This document shows, one piece after another, positions 27,090 to 36,484 of a DNA stretch of 64,000 nt. Below the pieces are notes generated by a model. It saw only the letters and a list, made by a program, of their open reading frames with translations. It was not told where the DNA came from and did no database searches. A program made the translations under genes and the position numbers. Each line of letters opens with the position of its first letter. The first letter of the stretch is position 1. The DNA is from Bacillota bacterium (GTDB lineage Bacteria > Bacillota > Clostridia > Acetivibrionales > DSM-1351), in NCBI GenBank assembly GCA_023400235.1, contig JAEXFI010000008.1, positions 88,247-152,246 of the forward strand, read 5' to 3'.

Positions 27090-30080
27090 ATGCGGAAAAA
27101 AGCTGGAATAGTATGTCTTTTGCTTGTTATTGCATTGATGGCGCCTATAGTGGGCTCCAGGATTTTCACAGGACAGGAGTACAGCGGGAATGTGACAAAT
27201 GCACAGGAGACCGTGGCAGTTGAGGATATGAGGGGTGTTTGGATTGCTACTGTAAGCAATATAGATTTTCCTTCAAAGCCTGGACTCAGTGCTGAAAAGC
27301 AAATGAAGGAGCTGGATGCTATTATTGAAAATGCACGGTATATGGGACTTAATGCCATATATTTTCAAGTCCGGCCAACAGGGGATGCGCTGTACAAGTC
27401 TGCAATCTTCCCCTGGTCCGCCTACCTGACCGGAACACAGGGCAAGGCAAATGACAAGGATTTTGATCCCTTGGCGTACATAATAGAACAGGGCCATAAA
27501 AATGGAATACAGATACATGCCTGGTTGAATCCTCTGAGGCTCTCCATGGGTACAGCTTCAAAGCCGGACAAGAGTGTAGAGGTACTCTCAGCAATGCATC
27601 CTGCAAGGAAAATACCTGAGGCGGTGGTGGCAGGGGGAAACGGAAAGCTCTATCTTGACCCGGGAAACCCTGAGGCTATAAAGCTCATAACCGACGGGGT
27701 TGCAGAAATAGTGAAGAATTATGCAGTTGACGGAATTCACTTTGACGATTATTTCTATCCATCAAAAAGTGAGTGCAACGGTAAGGATTTCAGCGACGGA
27801 AAATCCTTTGAAAAATACAAGGGCTCTTTTACCAGCAAGGACGACTGGCGCAGGAACAATATCAACACTCTTGTGAAAAGCACCTATGATACTGTGAAGG
27901 CCATCAAACCGCAGGTACAGTTTGGTATAAGCCCCTTTGCCATCTGGTCCAACAAGGACAGGAATGCAGAGGGTTCAGATACTCAGGGAGGTATATCTAC
28001 CTATTACGACCACTATGCTGATACCAAAAGATGGGTCAAGGAGGCCTGGATTGATTACATAGCACCTCAGATATACTGGAACATCGGCTTTAAGATTGCC
28101 GATTACAGCATATTGCTGGACTGGTGGAAAAATGCCTGCAGCGGCAGCAAGGTAAAGCTATATGTAGGACATGCCGCCTACAAGATAAACGATACCTCAC
28201 AGGCCAACGAGTGGCTGGACCCGCTGCAAATACCCAAACAGATAGCAATGAACCGACAAAGCAAGGCTGTGAGCGGAAGCATATTTTATGGATATTCAAA
28301 TCTTAAGGGCAACGTGCTGGGAATCAAGGATAAGCTGAGAGGCATATACGTTGCCGGCAGGGATGCGGGAAGCTCCGTACCCGAAGACCGGCAGCTTGTA
28401 ATAGCAGCGCCGTCCAACGGCTACAGCACCACCTCCTCAAAGATATCCATCATGGGAAGCTGTGACCCGGAGCAACCTCTTTATTTGAACGGACAGCTGC
28501 TTACACCTTCAAAGGACGGTTACTTTGTAACCTATCAGGAGCTTAAGGTGGGGGATAACAGTTTTGTATTCAGGCATAAGGACAGGGAAACCGTACTGAA
28601 GATAACCAGAAAGGCCGCTTCAGCCTCCACATATAAGATGAACAAGCCGGAATTCCGGCCGGGCAACTTTTCACCGGTTTCCTCCATTACCATGCAAACA
28701 GGACAGAAGATAGAATTTATCTGTGTGGCACCGTCTGATGCAAAGGTCTGGGTGGAGATAGGTAAATACAGAGCTGAGCTTTCCAGGTCGGAGCAGCTTC
28801 CGGCAAACGGAGGAGCTATCACTCCGGCCAAGTTCAAGGGAAGCTTCACCCTGCCTGCCGTATCCGGCAGCCAGAAGATACTTGCCCTTGGGAAGCCCGT
28901 TTTCGTAATGGACTACAATGGACAGAAAATAACCTCCAAGCAGAGCAATAGCATCAGTGTACAATCCGGCAAATATTACAGGTATGCACAGATAAGCACC
29001 TCCCAGGCTGAGGCGGTTGCCAGAACCGGACCCTCCACCTCATATTCAAGGATTACTCCATTAATTAACGGAGCAGTTGATTATATTGTGGGAGAGCAAA
29101 ACGGGTATTATCTTTTAAGAAGCGGGGTATGGACCGACAAAAGCTATGTGAAGATGGTTGAAAACAAGACTCTTGCTGCAAACAAAATAACCTCAGTGGG
29201 TATAAAGGACAATGGCAGCTATACGGACCTTACCTTTAAAATGCCTGTGAACGCTGTGTTTGGCGTGGAGGTGTCCGCATCGGCAGTAACCCTGAGCATA
29301 TATGATACAATGGGTAAGAGCGCAGGCACTGCAATTCCTGCCTCTGGAATATTTAAGGCTGTGAGCCTGCAGAATGTAAACGGCACCGCCAAATATACCT
29401 TTAGCTTGAGGTCCCAGGACAACTACTTTGGATATTCCGCCCGGTATAAAGACGGGGCGCTTGTATTTTCCCTCAAAAATGCTCCCAGGATTTTGGGGTC
29501 GGGCAGCAAGCCCTTAACAGGACTGAGAGTACTGCTGGATGCCGGACATGGAGGCAGTGAATCGGGAGCAATAGGCCCCTTGGGTAAGAACGGGCTGTAT
29601 GAAAAGCAAATCAACCTGGCTATTACGCTGAACACCAGAAAGTATCTGCAAGCCCTGGGAGCTACCGTCATAATGACCAGAACCGGGGACAAGACCGTCA
29701 GTCTTAACGACAGGGCAAACCTTATAAGAAAGGAAAAGCCTGACATAGCGGTGTCCATTCACAACAATTCCATGGATGTCACCGCGGACTATACAAAGCA
29801 TACAGGCTTGCTGGTGCTATACTCCAAGGACAGCTCCAAGGCGGCTGCGGGTTTTGTAAAGGACTCTCTGATTGCAGACCTTGGGCGCAAGGATTCAGGT
29901 TACAGGTGGCAGAGCCTGTCGGTATGTACCGTAACAGAGTCTCCGGCTATATTGATAGAGGGCGGCTTTATGTCAAATCCTGCGGAGTATGAGTGGCTGG
30001 CTGCCTACGACAATCAGGTGCAGATAGCTAATTCCATAGGTAAGGCCATTGAAAGCTGGGCCATGAAGAATTCCAGATAA
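27090..30080 (+). CDS. GHL10-type glycosidase fused to N-acetylmuramoyl-L-alanine amidase
   Basis: A 996-residue exported wall enzyme. Signal peptide or N-terminal anchor at 1-25. Residues about 45-420 are a glycosyl-hydrolase-like family 10 (DUF187) barrel: EDMRGVWIATVSNIDFPSKP, YFQVRPTGDALY, HAWLNPLRLS, GIHFDDYFYP. A middle section (about 450-800) has beta domains, including an SH3b-like repeat near QAEAVARTGPSTSYSRI. The C-terminal ~180 residues are a zinc Amidase_3: LDAGHGGSESGAIG, Glu in LYEKQINLA, SIHNN and ILIEGGFMSN. It probably cleaves the peptide stem of peptidoglycan; the GHL10 domain may cut denuded glycan strands. ATG 27090 is chosen because GGGGGT lies 4 bases upstream and MRKKAGIV is a proper signal start. 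Confidence 0.92.
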   Translation: MRKKAGIVCLLLVIALMAPIVGSRIFTGQEYSGNVTNAQETVAVEDMRGVWIATVSNIDFPSKPGLSAEKQMKELDAIIENARYMGLNAIYFQVRPTGDALYKSAIFPWSAYLTGTQGKANDKDFDPLAYIIEQGHKNGIQIHAWLNPLRLSMGTASKPDKSVEVLSAMHPARKIPEAVVAGGNGKLYLDPGNPEAIKLITDGVAEIVKNYAVDGIHFDDYFYPSKSECNGKDFSDGKSFEKYKGSFTSKDDWRRNNINTLVKSTYDTVKAIKPQVQFGISPFAIWSNKDRNAEGSDTQGGISTYYDHYADTKRWVKEAWIDYIAPQIYWNIGFKIADYSILLDWWKNACSGSKVKLYVGHAAYKINDTSQANEWLDPLQIPKQIAMNRQSKAVSGSIFYGYSNLKGNVLGIKDKLRGIYVAGRDAGSSVPEDRQLVIAAPSNGYSTTSSKISIMGSCDPEQPLYLNGQLLTPSKDGYFVTYQELKVGDNSFVFRHKDRETVLKITRKAASASTYKMNKPEFRPGNFSPVSSITMQTGQKIEFICVAPSDAKVWVEIGKYRAELSRSEQLPANGGAITPAKFKGSFTLPAVSGSQKILALGKPVFVMDYNGQKITSKQSNSISVQSGKYYRYAQISTSQAEAVARTGPSTSYSRITPLINGAVDYIVGEQNGYYLLRSGVWTDKSYVKMVENKTLAANKITSVGIKDNGSYTDLTFKMPVNAVFGVEVSASAVTLSIYDTMGKSAGTAIPASGIFKAVSLQNVNGTAKYTFSLRSQDNYFGYSARYKDGALVFSLKNAPRILGSGSKPLTGLRVLLDAGHGGSESGAIGPLGKNGLYEKQINLAITLNTRKYLQALGATVIMTRTGDKTVSLNDRANLIRKEKPDIAVSIHNNSMDVTADYTKHTGLLVLYSKDSSKAAAGFVKDSLIADLGRKDSGYRWQSLSVCTVTESPAILIEGGFMSNPAEYEWLAAYDNQVQIANSIGKAIESWAMKNSR

Positions 30081-30083
30081 TAA

Positions 30084-30113
30084 GGCGGTCAGTCCCGGAT
30101 TAAGGGCTGACCG
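30084..30113 (+). terminator. Stem-loop after the amidase gene
   Basis: GCGGTCAG pairs perfectly with CTGACCGC around a 14-nt loop, but only TATT follows, so termination may be weak. It may allow some readthrough into the dehydratase-like operon. Confidence 0.6.
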
Positions 30114-30206
30114 CTATTAAAAGCCCTTAAATAAAATAATAGTATAACACCTTAAATCCACGTCAATAATGAATTGAGAGTGGATTTTTTTATTATGGAG
30201 GCGTTA

Positions 30207-31208
30207 ATGGTCAAAGTAGGCATACCGAGAGGTTTATACTATTATAAGTTCTCAACCCTGTGGGAAAACTTTTTTACAGAGCTGGGGGCGGAAATCGTTG
30301 TTTCGGAAAAATCAAATAAGAATATTGTACTGGAAGGCACAAACCACTGTGTTTCAGAAGCCTGTCTGCCAATCAAGGTATATTTCGGGCATGTAATGAA
30401 CCTGCTGGGAAAAGCCGATTTTATTTTCCTTCCCCGCTTTACCAGCATATCCAGAAAGCAGTACATCTGTCCTGAGGTAGCAGGAGTTCAGGATATGATA
30501 AGAAATTCCTTAAAGGTAATGCCCAGAATAATCGATACTGAGATAAATCTGAGAAAGTCTGAAAAAAACTCCTGGCTGGCAGCCCTACACACCGGTGAAT
30601 TTATAACCGATGACAGGCAGAAAATCAGGACTGCATATAAAAATGCACTGGATAAATACCGCAATGAAAGACAGGTAATGAAATCCGGTGTACTATCGGA
30701 TGAGTTCAAGCAGGAGACAGGCTCAATGCCCCCCCTGAGAGTCATTCAAAAAAGGAGTACCAGTCTTACCGTAGCAGTGCTCGGTCATTGCTATACGGTT
30801 TATGACAGCTTCATAAATATGGAGCTTATAGGCAAGCTGAAGGAATACGGCATAGGAGTTGTGACTCTGGACATGCTGGATTATCAGGAATCAAAGGATA
30901 AATGCTCGGAGCTTGACAAGATGCTGTTCTGGGATTATGGAACCCGGGCATATGGAGGCACTGTACAACTTATAGAAAACGGCGGCATTGACGGAGTTAT
31001 TGCCATAACCTCCTTTGGCTGCGGTGTAGACAGCTTTGTAATTGAACTGGTTGAAAAGAAATTAAGGGCGGAAAGTGATATTCCGTTTATGAAGCTGGTG
31101 CTGGACGAGCATTCTGCCGAGACGGGCTTTTGCACCCGACTGGAAGCGTTTGTGGATATGATAGTCAGGAGGGGTATACATGAAGATAACATTTCCTCAT
31201 ATAGGTAA
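30207..31208 (+). CDS. 2-hydroxyacyl-CoA dehydratase-like protein (COG3580/DUF2229 type)
   Basis: First gene of an overlapping trio. 333 residues, related to the substrate-binding components of 2-hydroxyacyl-CoA dehydratases and to double-cubane cluster proteins. Conserved cysteines are in GTNHCVSEACLP, KQYICPEVAG, VLGHCYTVYD and SFGCGVDSF, suitable for Fe-S ligands. The start MVKVGIPRGLYYY is typical of the DUF2229 group. GGAGG at 30198-30202 fixes the ATG at 30207. The trio lacks acyl-CoA transferase or dehydrogenase neighbours, so an amino-acid fermentation role is not supported. An ATP-activated low-potential reductase of unknown substrate is more likely (inference). Confidence 0.85.
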   Translation: MVKVGIPRGLYYYKFSTLWENFFTELGAEIVVSEKSNKNIVLEGTNHCVSEACLPIKVYFGHVMNLLGKADFIFLPRFTSISRKQYICPEVAGVQDMIRNSLKVMPRIIDTEINLRKSEKNSWLAALHTGEFITDDRQKIRTAYKNALDKYRNERQVMKSGVLSDEFKQETGSMPPLRVIQKRSTSLTVAVLGHCYTVYDSFINMELIGKLKEYGIGVVTLDMLDYQESKDKCSELDKMLFWDYGTRAYGGTVQLIENGGIDGVIAITSFGCGVDSFVIELVEKKLRAESDIPFMKLVLDEHSAETGFCTRLEAFVDMIVRRGIHEDNISSYR

Positions 31209-32295
31209 TACCTATATTACTGCAAAAGCCTTTTTGGATGACTTCGGCACCGAATATACCATACCTCCCTTCAATACAAATAAAACCCTTGAGCTGGGCT
31301 CAAAATATACTGCCGAGTCACATTGCCTGCCTTTCAAGCTTTTCGTGGGAAACATGCTCCAGGCTTATGAGCAGGGGGCGGATACCATGCTGATTACCGG
31401 AGGCTGCGGACCTTGCAAGCTGGGGTATTTTGGTGAAATGCTAAAGAAGACCGCATCAGAGATAGGCATAAAAATGGAGATAATAACCCTTGAGGTTCCC
31501 GATCAGGGCTTTAAGGAGCTGGCAGCAAGAATCAAAAAGGTCAGCGGAACCTCCAACTACCTGAATGTGGCAAAGGTGGTGAACTCCGCAAAGAATGTGG
31601 CAATACAGCTGGACAATCTTGAAAAGCTCTCACGTTTGAAGCGGGCACGGCAGCTTGAGCCCCGCAGTGTTGATAAAATCTATGGAAGCTTTCAGAGAGA
31701 GGTGTTGGAGGTCAAAGGCTCCAGGGAGATACTGAAATTTATAAAGCAAACCGAGAGGAAGCTTAAAAGGCTTCCTCAGAATGAGAAGGCCCGCCCCCTT
31801 AAGGTGGGGATTGTGGGTGAGATATATACCACCATAGAGCCCTATGCAAATTTTCAGCTTGAAAGGCTGCTGGGGAATATGGGGGTAGAGGTTACCAGAG
31901 AGGTGACGGTAAGCGGCTGGATAATTGACGACATGCTGAAAAAAGCGTTAAGGCTGCCCTTGGAGGGGGAGGATGTGCGGGAATCCCGGGCGTATCTCAG
32001 CGGTATGGTGGGCGGCCATGCACATCACACCATTGGAAATACCGTGGTTCACGCCAAGGAAGGCTTTGACGGAGTCATTCATCTATATCCCCTGGGCTGT
32101 ATGCCTGAGATAGTCTCACAGTCGATTCTTCCGGCCGTGGAGGAAAATTACCAGATTCCCGTCATGACTGTAATAAGAGACGAGATGACAGGTGAAGCGG
32201 GTTTTAATACAAGAGTGGAAGCCTTTGTGGATTTAATCAGAAAGAGAAGGGAAGAGCAGCAAAATGGACAGAATAAAATGCTATATGGGTATTGA
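31180..32295 (+). CDS. Second dehydratase-like protein (COG3581 type)
   Basis: 371 residues, overlapping the previous gene by 29 bp, so translation is coupled. AGGAGGGG lies 5 bases before the ATG. Cysteines in ESHCLPFKL, TGGCGPCKLGYFGE and YPLGCMPEIV resemble Fe-S ligands; HAHHTIGNTVVHA is a His-rich stretch. The final DEMTGEAGFNTRVEAFVDLI mirrors the C-terminus of the first protein (DEHSAETGFCTRLEAFVDMI), so the two subunits are homologous and probably form a heterodimer. Confidence 0.85.
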   Translation: MKITFPHIGNTYITAKAFLDDFGTEYTIPPFNTNKTLELGSKYTAESHCLPFKLFVGNMLQAYEQGADTMLITGGCGPCKLGYFGEMLKKTASEIGIKMEIITLEVPDQGFKELAARIKKVSGTSNYLNVAKVVNSAKNVAIQLDNLEKLSRLKRARQLEPRSVDKIYGSFQREVLEVKGSREILKFIKQTERKLKRLPQNEKARPLKVGIVGEIYTTIEPYANFQLERLLGNMGVEVTREVTVSGWIIDDMLKKALRLPLEGEDVRESRAYLSGMVGGHAHHTIGNTVVHAKEGFDGVIHLYPLGCMPEIVSQSILPAVEENYQIPVMTVIRDEMTGEAGFNTRVEAFVDLIRKRREEQQNGQNKMLYGY

Positions 32296-33232
32296 TGTAG
32301 GCTCTGTGAGTACGAATATCACCCTTATTGATGAAAAGGACAAGGTTATAGACAAGCAGTATATCAGGACGGAGGGACAGCCCATAGAGTCGCTGAGGAG
32401 AGGGCTCAGGGACATTGACAAAAGAATAGGGAGAAACATAGCCATAGAAGGTGTGGGAACAACAGGCAGCGGAAGACAGCTGGCGGCGGCCATTGTAGGA
32501 GCTGATGTGGTTAAGAATGAAATAACCGCCCATGCAGTGGCTTCACAGAAGACCCTTCCCAATGTGAGAACCATTATAGAAATCGGCGGACAGGATTCAA
32601 AAATCATATTGCTTAAAAATCACGTTGTCCACGACTTTGCCATGAATACGGTTTGTGCGGCGGGAACGGGCTCTTTTCTTGACAGGCAGGCTGCCAGAAT
32701 AGGAATAGCAATCGAGGACTTCGGGGCCTATGCCCTCAATTCACAAAATCCGGTGCGGATAGCCGGGCGGTGTGCTGTTTTTGCCGAGAGTGACATGATA
32801 CATAAGCAGCAGATGGGACATTCCAGGGAGGATATCATCGGCGGCTTATGTGAGGCACTGGTACGAAACTACCTTGCCAATCTGGCAAAGGGCAAAAAGC
32901 TGGAGTCTCCGATAGTATTCCAGGGCGGAGTTGCTGCCAACACAGGTATTGTTAAGGCTTTTGAAAAGGCTCTGGAGGTTGAAATAATCATTCCTGAACA
33001 TTTTGACGTCATGGGAGCATACGGGGTTGCTCTGCTGGCGGGAGAAAATGCCCGCGCTGGGGAGGGCGGTACGTATTTCAAGGGCTTTGACAAGCTCAAC
33101 GCCTCTTATACCACACAGAGCAGGGAATGCTCCGGCTGCTCCAACTGCTGTGAAATTATCCAGATAACCATGGACCAGGACCCCGTGGCCTGTTGGGGGG
33201 ACAAGTGCGGAAAATGGAGCGGGACCGCGTGA
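32264..33232 (+). CDS. Acyl-CoA dehydratase activase-like ATPase (BadF/HgdC family)
   Basis: 322-residue ASKHA-fold ATPase, overlapping the previous gene by 32 bp. Phosphate loop GIDVGSVSTNITL (about 8-20), second loop GGQDSKI, adenosine motif QGGVAANTGI. The bridging [4Fe-4S] cysteines of the homodimer appear in NTVCAAGTGSFLD and AGRCAVFAESDMIH. It should deliver electrons to the two upstream proteins, driven by ATP. It is longer than HgdC, with a C-terminal Cys-rich tail (CSGCSNCCEI and CWGDKCGKW) that could hold an extra metal or Fe-S site. A terminator follows at 33294. Confidence 0.92.
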   Translation: MDRIKCYMGIDVGSVSTNITLIDEKDKVIDKQYIRTEGQPIESLRRGLRDIDKRIGRNIAIEGVGTTGSGRQLAAAIVGADVVKNEITAHAVASQKTLPNVRTIIEIGGQDSKIILLKNHVVHDFAMNTVCAAGTGSFLDRQAARIGIAIEDFGAYALNSQNPVRIAGRCAVFAESDMIHKQQMGHSREDIIGGLCEALVRNYLANLAKGKKLESPIVFQGGVAANTGIVKAFEKALEVEIIIPEHFDVMGAYGVALLAGENARAGEGGTYFKGFDKLNASYTTQSRECSGCSNCCEIIQITMDQDPVACWGDKCGKWSGTA

Positions 33233-33293
33233 GAAATTATAGTTAGAGGATTATAATCAGAGGATTATAATTAAATGTAAAATATGCTATAAT

Positions 33294-33340
33294 AAACCAG
33301 ATTTCCTGCGTAAGTACATTTACAGCCGGAAGTCTGGTTT
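33294..33340 (+). terminator. Terminator after the dehydratase-like operon
   Basis: AAACCAGATTTCC pairs with GGAAGTCTGGTTT (one mismatch) around a 21-nt loop, then ATTTGCTTATTT. The preceding AGGATTATAATCAG direct repeats (33246-33270) have no clear role. Confidence 0.85.
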
Positions 33341-33398
33341 ATTTGCTTATTTAAGTTTATATTTTAAGTTTATTAATAAAAATAAGGGCGTGTCATAT

Positions 33399-33566
33399 AT
33401 GAACAGCCGGAAAAAATCCCGTAAAAAAAGAACTATTATACTTGGGGCCGCAGCTGTAGCTGCACTTTTAATCCTGGCTGCCGGTTGGGAAGGTCAAGGC
33501 TCTGGTGGAAAAGGCAAAGGTGGAGAGCTTCCTGAAATAGCCTTGGGCAATATTATTTATCCATAA
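33399..33566 (+). CDS. 55-residue single-pass membrane peptide
   Basis: A small gene: basic start MNSRKKSRKKRTI, a 17-residue hydrophobic helix (ILGAAAVAALLILAAGW), then a Gly/Lys-rich tail ending in ALGNIIYP. AAGGGCG lies about 9 bases before the ATG. It is framed by its own terminators (33294 upstream, 33576 downstream), which supports a separate transcription unit. It could be a small membrane protein or a signal-anchored peptide. No family recognised. Confidence 0.55.
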   Translation: MNSRKKSRKKRTIILGAAAVAALLILAAGWEGQGSGGKGKGGELPEIALGNIIYP

Positions 33567-33575
33567 GTAAAATAT

Positions 33576-33620
33576 AAACCCCTCCCTTACGGCGTTTTTA
33601 CACCATAAAGGAGGGGTTTT
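33576..33620. terminator. Bidirectional terminator before glucan phosphorylase
   Basis: AAACCCCTCCCTTA pairs with TAAAGGAGGGGTTTT around a 16-nt loop. A/T tracts on both sides let it serve the 55-aa gene and the convergent phosphorylase. Confidence 0.88.
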
Positions 33621-33645
33621 AAGCTGCAAGGGAGGGGTTCCTAAA

Positions 33646-36207
33646 TCACATTACCCATCTTATGAGCCCTGTGCCAAACCTGTTTATAAGGTCAGGATGT
33701 TTTGGGGTTGCGCGGAAGGTATAGGCATACTCTCCGCCGTCTTCTATTTTAAGATTTATGGAGTACCTATACAGGCTGTCTCCAAGCTTTTCCACACAGT
33801 CCATTCCGGCTGACCGCGGGCTGGTTATGCTGCCGTTTTCAAAGGTACCGTAGTAAACCTCCACCTCCACCTGGGAAGGGTCGATTGCCCCCAATTGTGC
33901 ATTGACCGTCAAAAATAACTCCTGTCCGGAATTTGACTTATAATCCTTAAGCTGGTTTTCATTTTTTTCAGCCATAAGCTGCACCTGTGCCCAATTGTTC
34001 TTCAAGTGCTGCTTAAAATAGCTCAGGCTTCTGGCAGCGCCGCAGTTGTCAATATACAGCCTTTCAGAGCCTTCCATGGCGGGCAGGTACATTTTTTCGC
34101 TGTATTCCTTCACCATTCTGTCGGTGCTGTAATTCCAGGCCAGAGATTTAATGGAATTTTTCATCATGGCAATCCATTCCACAGGAATTCCCTTTTCGTT
34201 TACCTTGTAGAAAAGAGGGACTATCTTCTGCTCCAGCGTATCGTATATGGATTCGCTGTCTATATTGTCCTGGGAGGTTTCATTGTCAAACTCAGTTTCG
34301 TCTCCGATCACCCAGCCGTTTTCTCCATTGTAGCCCTCGCACCACCAGCCGTCCAGAATGCTGAAATTGATTATGCCGTTTATGCAAACCTTTTGTCCGC
34401 TGGTTCCGCTGGCTTCCAAGGGCCTTCTGGGATTGTTCATCCACACATCCACTCCCTGGACAAGGTTCCGGGCTACGGTCATATTGTAGTTTTCAAGAAG
34501 GATTACCTTTCCGTAGAAGCCCTCCTGCCGTGCAATATCATTTATGTTTTTAATGACGTCGTGGGCAGGGCCGTCGGCCGGATGGGCCTTTCCTGCAAAA
34601 ATAACCTGCACGGGCTTTCCGGGGTTGTTAAGTATGTTTTGTATCCTTGCCAGGTTCCTGAATATGAGGTTTGCCCGCTTGTAGGTGGCAAATCTTCTGG
34701 CAAAGCCTATGGTCAGCGCATTTGGGTCAAGGAAGGAATCCACACTTCTTACAGCCTCCATGGACTCGCCGTTGGCCAGCTTCTGGGCCTTCATCCTGTC
34801 CCTGACAAAGCTGATGAGCTTTTGCTTCAATTCCAGGTGGGTATTCCACAGCTCTTCGTCAGGAATACTGTCTATGCCCTTAAAGGCTGCACTGTCGTAG
34901 ATGCTGTTTTTCCAGCCGGGCTCCAGGTACTTGTCATAGAGCTCCTTTATTTTGGGAGACAGCCAGGTCAGGGTGTGTATGCCATTGGTTATATGTGTTA
35001 TGGGCACGTCGGACTTTGGCACCTCCGGCCACACATCTGCGAATATATCCCTGGAAACGGCCCCGTGAAGCTCACTTACCCCGTTCTTTCTGCCCGCCAG
35101 TGTCAAGGCCAGTACAGTCATGTTGAAATTTTGATCCTCCGGCTTTTTAAGCCCCAGCTCCAGAAAATCATATCTGCTGATGCCAAGCTGTCCCCAGAAG
35201 TCTCCGAAGTATTTATCCATCATATAAAGGGGGAAAGTGTCATTTCCCGCAGGCACAGGCGTATGAGTAGTGAAAACCGAGGAGGCGGACACCAGCTCCA
35301 GGGCCTCCTTAAAGGTCAGATGCCTTTCGTTAATAAGCTTGCGTATCAATTCCAGCCCCATGAAGGAGGAATGCCCCTCGTTCATGTGATATACGCTGGG
35401 GTGTATGCCCAGGGCGTCCAGAACCCGTATTCCGCCGATACCCAGGAAGATTTCCTGCTGTATTCTGGTTTCCTGGTCGCCTCCGTAGAGTCTTGCGGTG
35501 AGCGCCCTGTCGGAAGGACTGTTCTGTGGAACGTCGGTATCCATAAGATAAAGGTTGATTCTGCCGATCTGGACTCTCCAGACCTTGGCGAACACTGTCC
35601 TTCCGGCGAAAGTAATACTTATTTCCGCCTGTCTGCCGTTGGCATCAAGTGCAGGCAAAACCGGCAGCTGTGAAACATTCAGGTTGTTAAAACAGGTCTC
35701 CTGCCAGCCGTGGATATTTATCCTCTGGCTGAAATACCCCTGCTTGTAAAAGAGGCCGATTGCAGTAAAGGGCAGCCCCAGATCACTGGCGGATTTGCAA
35801 TGGTCTCCCGACAGTACTCCAAGGCCTCCGGAATAAATGGGAAGTACTTCGTTGAGACCGTACTCCGCCGAAAAATATGCTATGCTTTTTCCTGTGTGCT
35901 GGGAGTAGGTTCTTGAATACCAGGTATCCCTTTCATTCATATATTTGTCAAAATCGTCTACTACAGTGTCCAGCCTGTTCATATAGGCCTGATCCTCCAA
36001 TTTTGCCTGGAGCTTTTTCTGGCTTACCTCCTGCAGGAAGCGGACAGGATTTTTGCCCACCTTTTCCCACAGCTCCAAATCTATCTCCCTGTAAAGGTCG
36101 ATAGCCTCCGGATTCCAGGACCACCATAAATTATATGCAATATCATTCAATCTTTTAAATTTATCCGGCAAAGCAGATATTACGTTGATTTTTCCAACAA
36201 GATACAT
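33646..36207 (-). CDS. glgP: Alpha-glucan (glycogen) phosphorylase
   Basis: An 853-residue GT35 enzyme releasing glucose-1-phosphate from alpha-1,4-glucans. The N-terminal DUF3417 segment (INVISALPDKFKRLNDIAYNLWWSWNP) marks the bacterial/archaeal short-type phosphorylases. IAYFSAEYGLNEVLPIYSGGLGVLSGDH and HMNEGHSSF are active-site blocks, and the PLP-binding Lys is in EASGTSGQKVCINGI. The last ~90 residues are an added beta domain. GGAGG lies 7 bases before the ATG. It likely mobilises stored glycogen in this cellulolytic organism. The 277 bp between it and the next plus-strand gene hold its promoter; nothing else seen there. Confidence 0.95.
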   Translation of the reverse strand: MYLVGKINVISALPDKFKRLNDIAYNLWWSWNPEAIDLYREIDLELWEKVGKNPVRFLQEVSQKKLQAKLEDQAYMNRLDTVVDDFDKYMNERDTWYSRTYSQHTGKSIAYFSAEYGLNEVLPIYSGGLGVLSGDHCKSASDLGLPFTAIGLFYKQGYFSQRINIHGWQETCFNNLNVSQLPVLPALDANGRQAEISITFAGRTVFAKVWRVQIGRINLYLMDTDVPQNSPSDRALTARLYGGDQETRIQQEIFLGIGGIRVLDALGIHPSVYHMNEGHSSFMGLELIRKLINERHLTFKEALELVSASSVFTTHTPVPAGNDTFPLYMMDKYFGDFWGQLGISRYDFLELGLKKPEDQNFNMTVLALTLAGRKNGVSELHGAVSRDIFADVWPEVPKSDVPITHITNGIHTLTWLSPKIKELYDKYLEPGWKNSIYDSAAFKGIDSIPDEELWNTHLELKQKLISFVRDRMKAQKLANGESMEAVRSVDSFLDPNALTIGFARRFATYKRANLIFRNLARIQNILNNPGKPVQVIFAGKAHPADGPAHDVIKNINDIARQEGFYGKVILLENYNMTVARNLVQGVDVWMNNPRRPLEASGTSGQKVCINGIINFSILDGWWCEGYNGENGWVIGDETEFDNETSQDNIDSESIYDTLEQKIVPLFYKVNEKGIPVEWIAMMKNSIKSLAWNYSTDRMVKEYSEKMYLPAMEGSERLYIDNCGAARSLSYFKQHLKNNWAQVQLMAEKNENQLKDYKSNSGQELFLTVNAQLGAIDPSQVEVEVYYGTFENGSITSPRSAGMDCVEKLGDSLYRYSINLKIEDGGEYAYTFRATPKHPDLINRFGTGLIRWVM

Positions 36208-36484
36208 AGGTTTCCTCCAATCTGTTGATTTGCTTATAGTATTTCTACCCGTTATTTCTGCAGCTAAGCTATGAAAATTACATTTTATTTACGTTTTCGG
36301 TTGCTGATATAATAACACAAACCAGCTTTTATTGGTAGTATTAACATGTAAATCCTTTTATAGCCTGCAAATTTTCATATTATTACAAGTGTTGCAAGCC
36401 AATAGTAAGGCTGGAAAAAAATACATTAAATAATTTATGTTTTCCATAAATAAAAAGTACCAAATTGTGATACAAATATATATT

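Noticed and set aside
34006..35673. 555-codon plus-strand frame opposite glgP
   Set aside because: It is the antisense shadow of a strongly conserved phosphorylase gene; no ribosome site and no recognisable domain.
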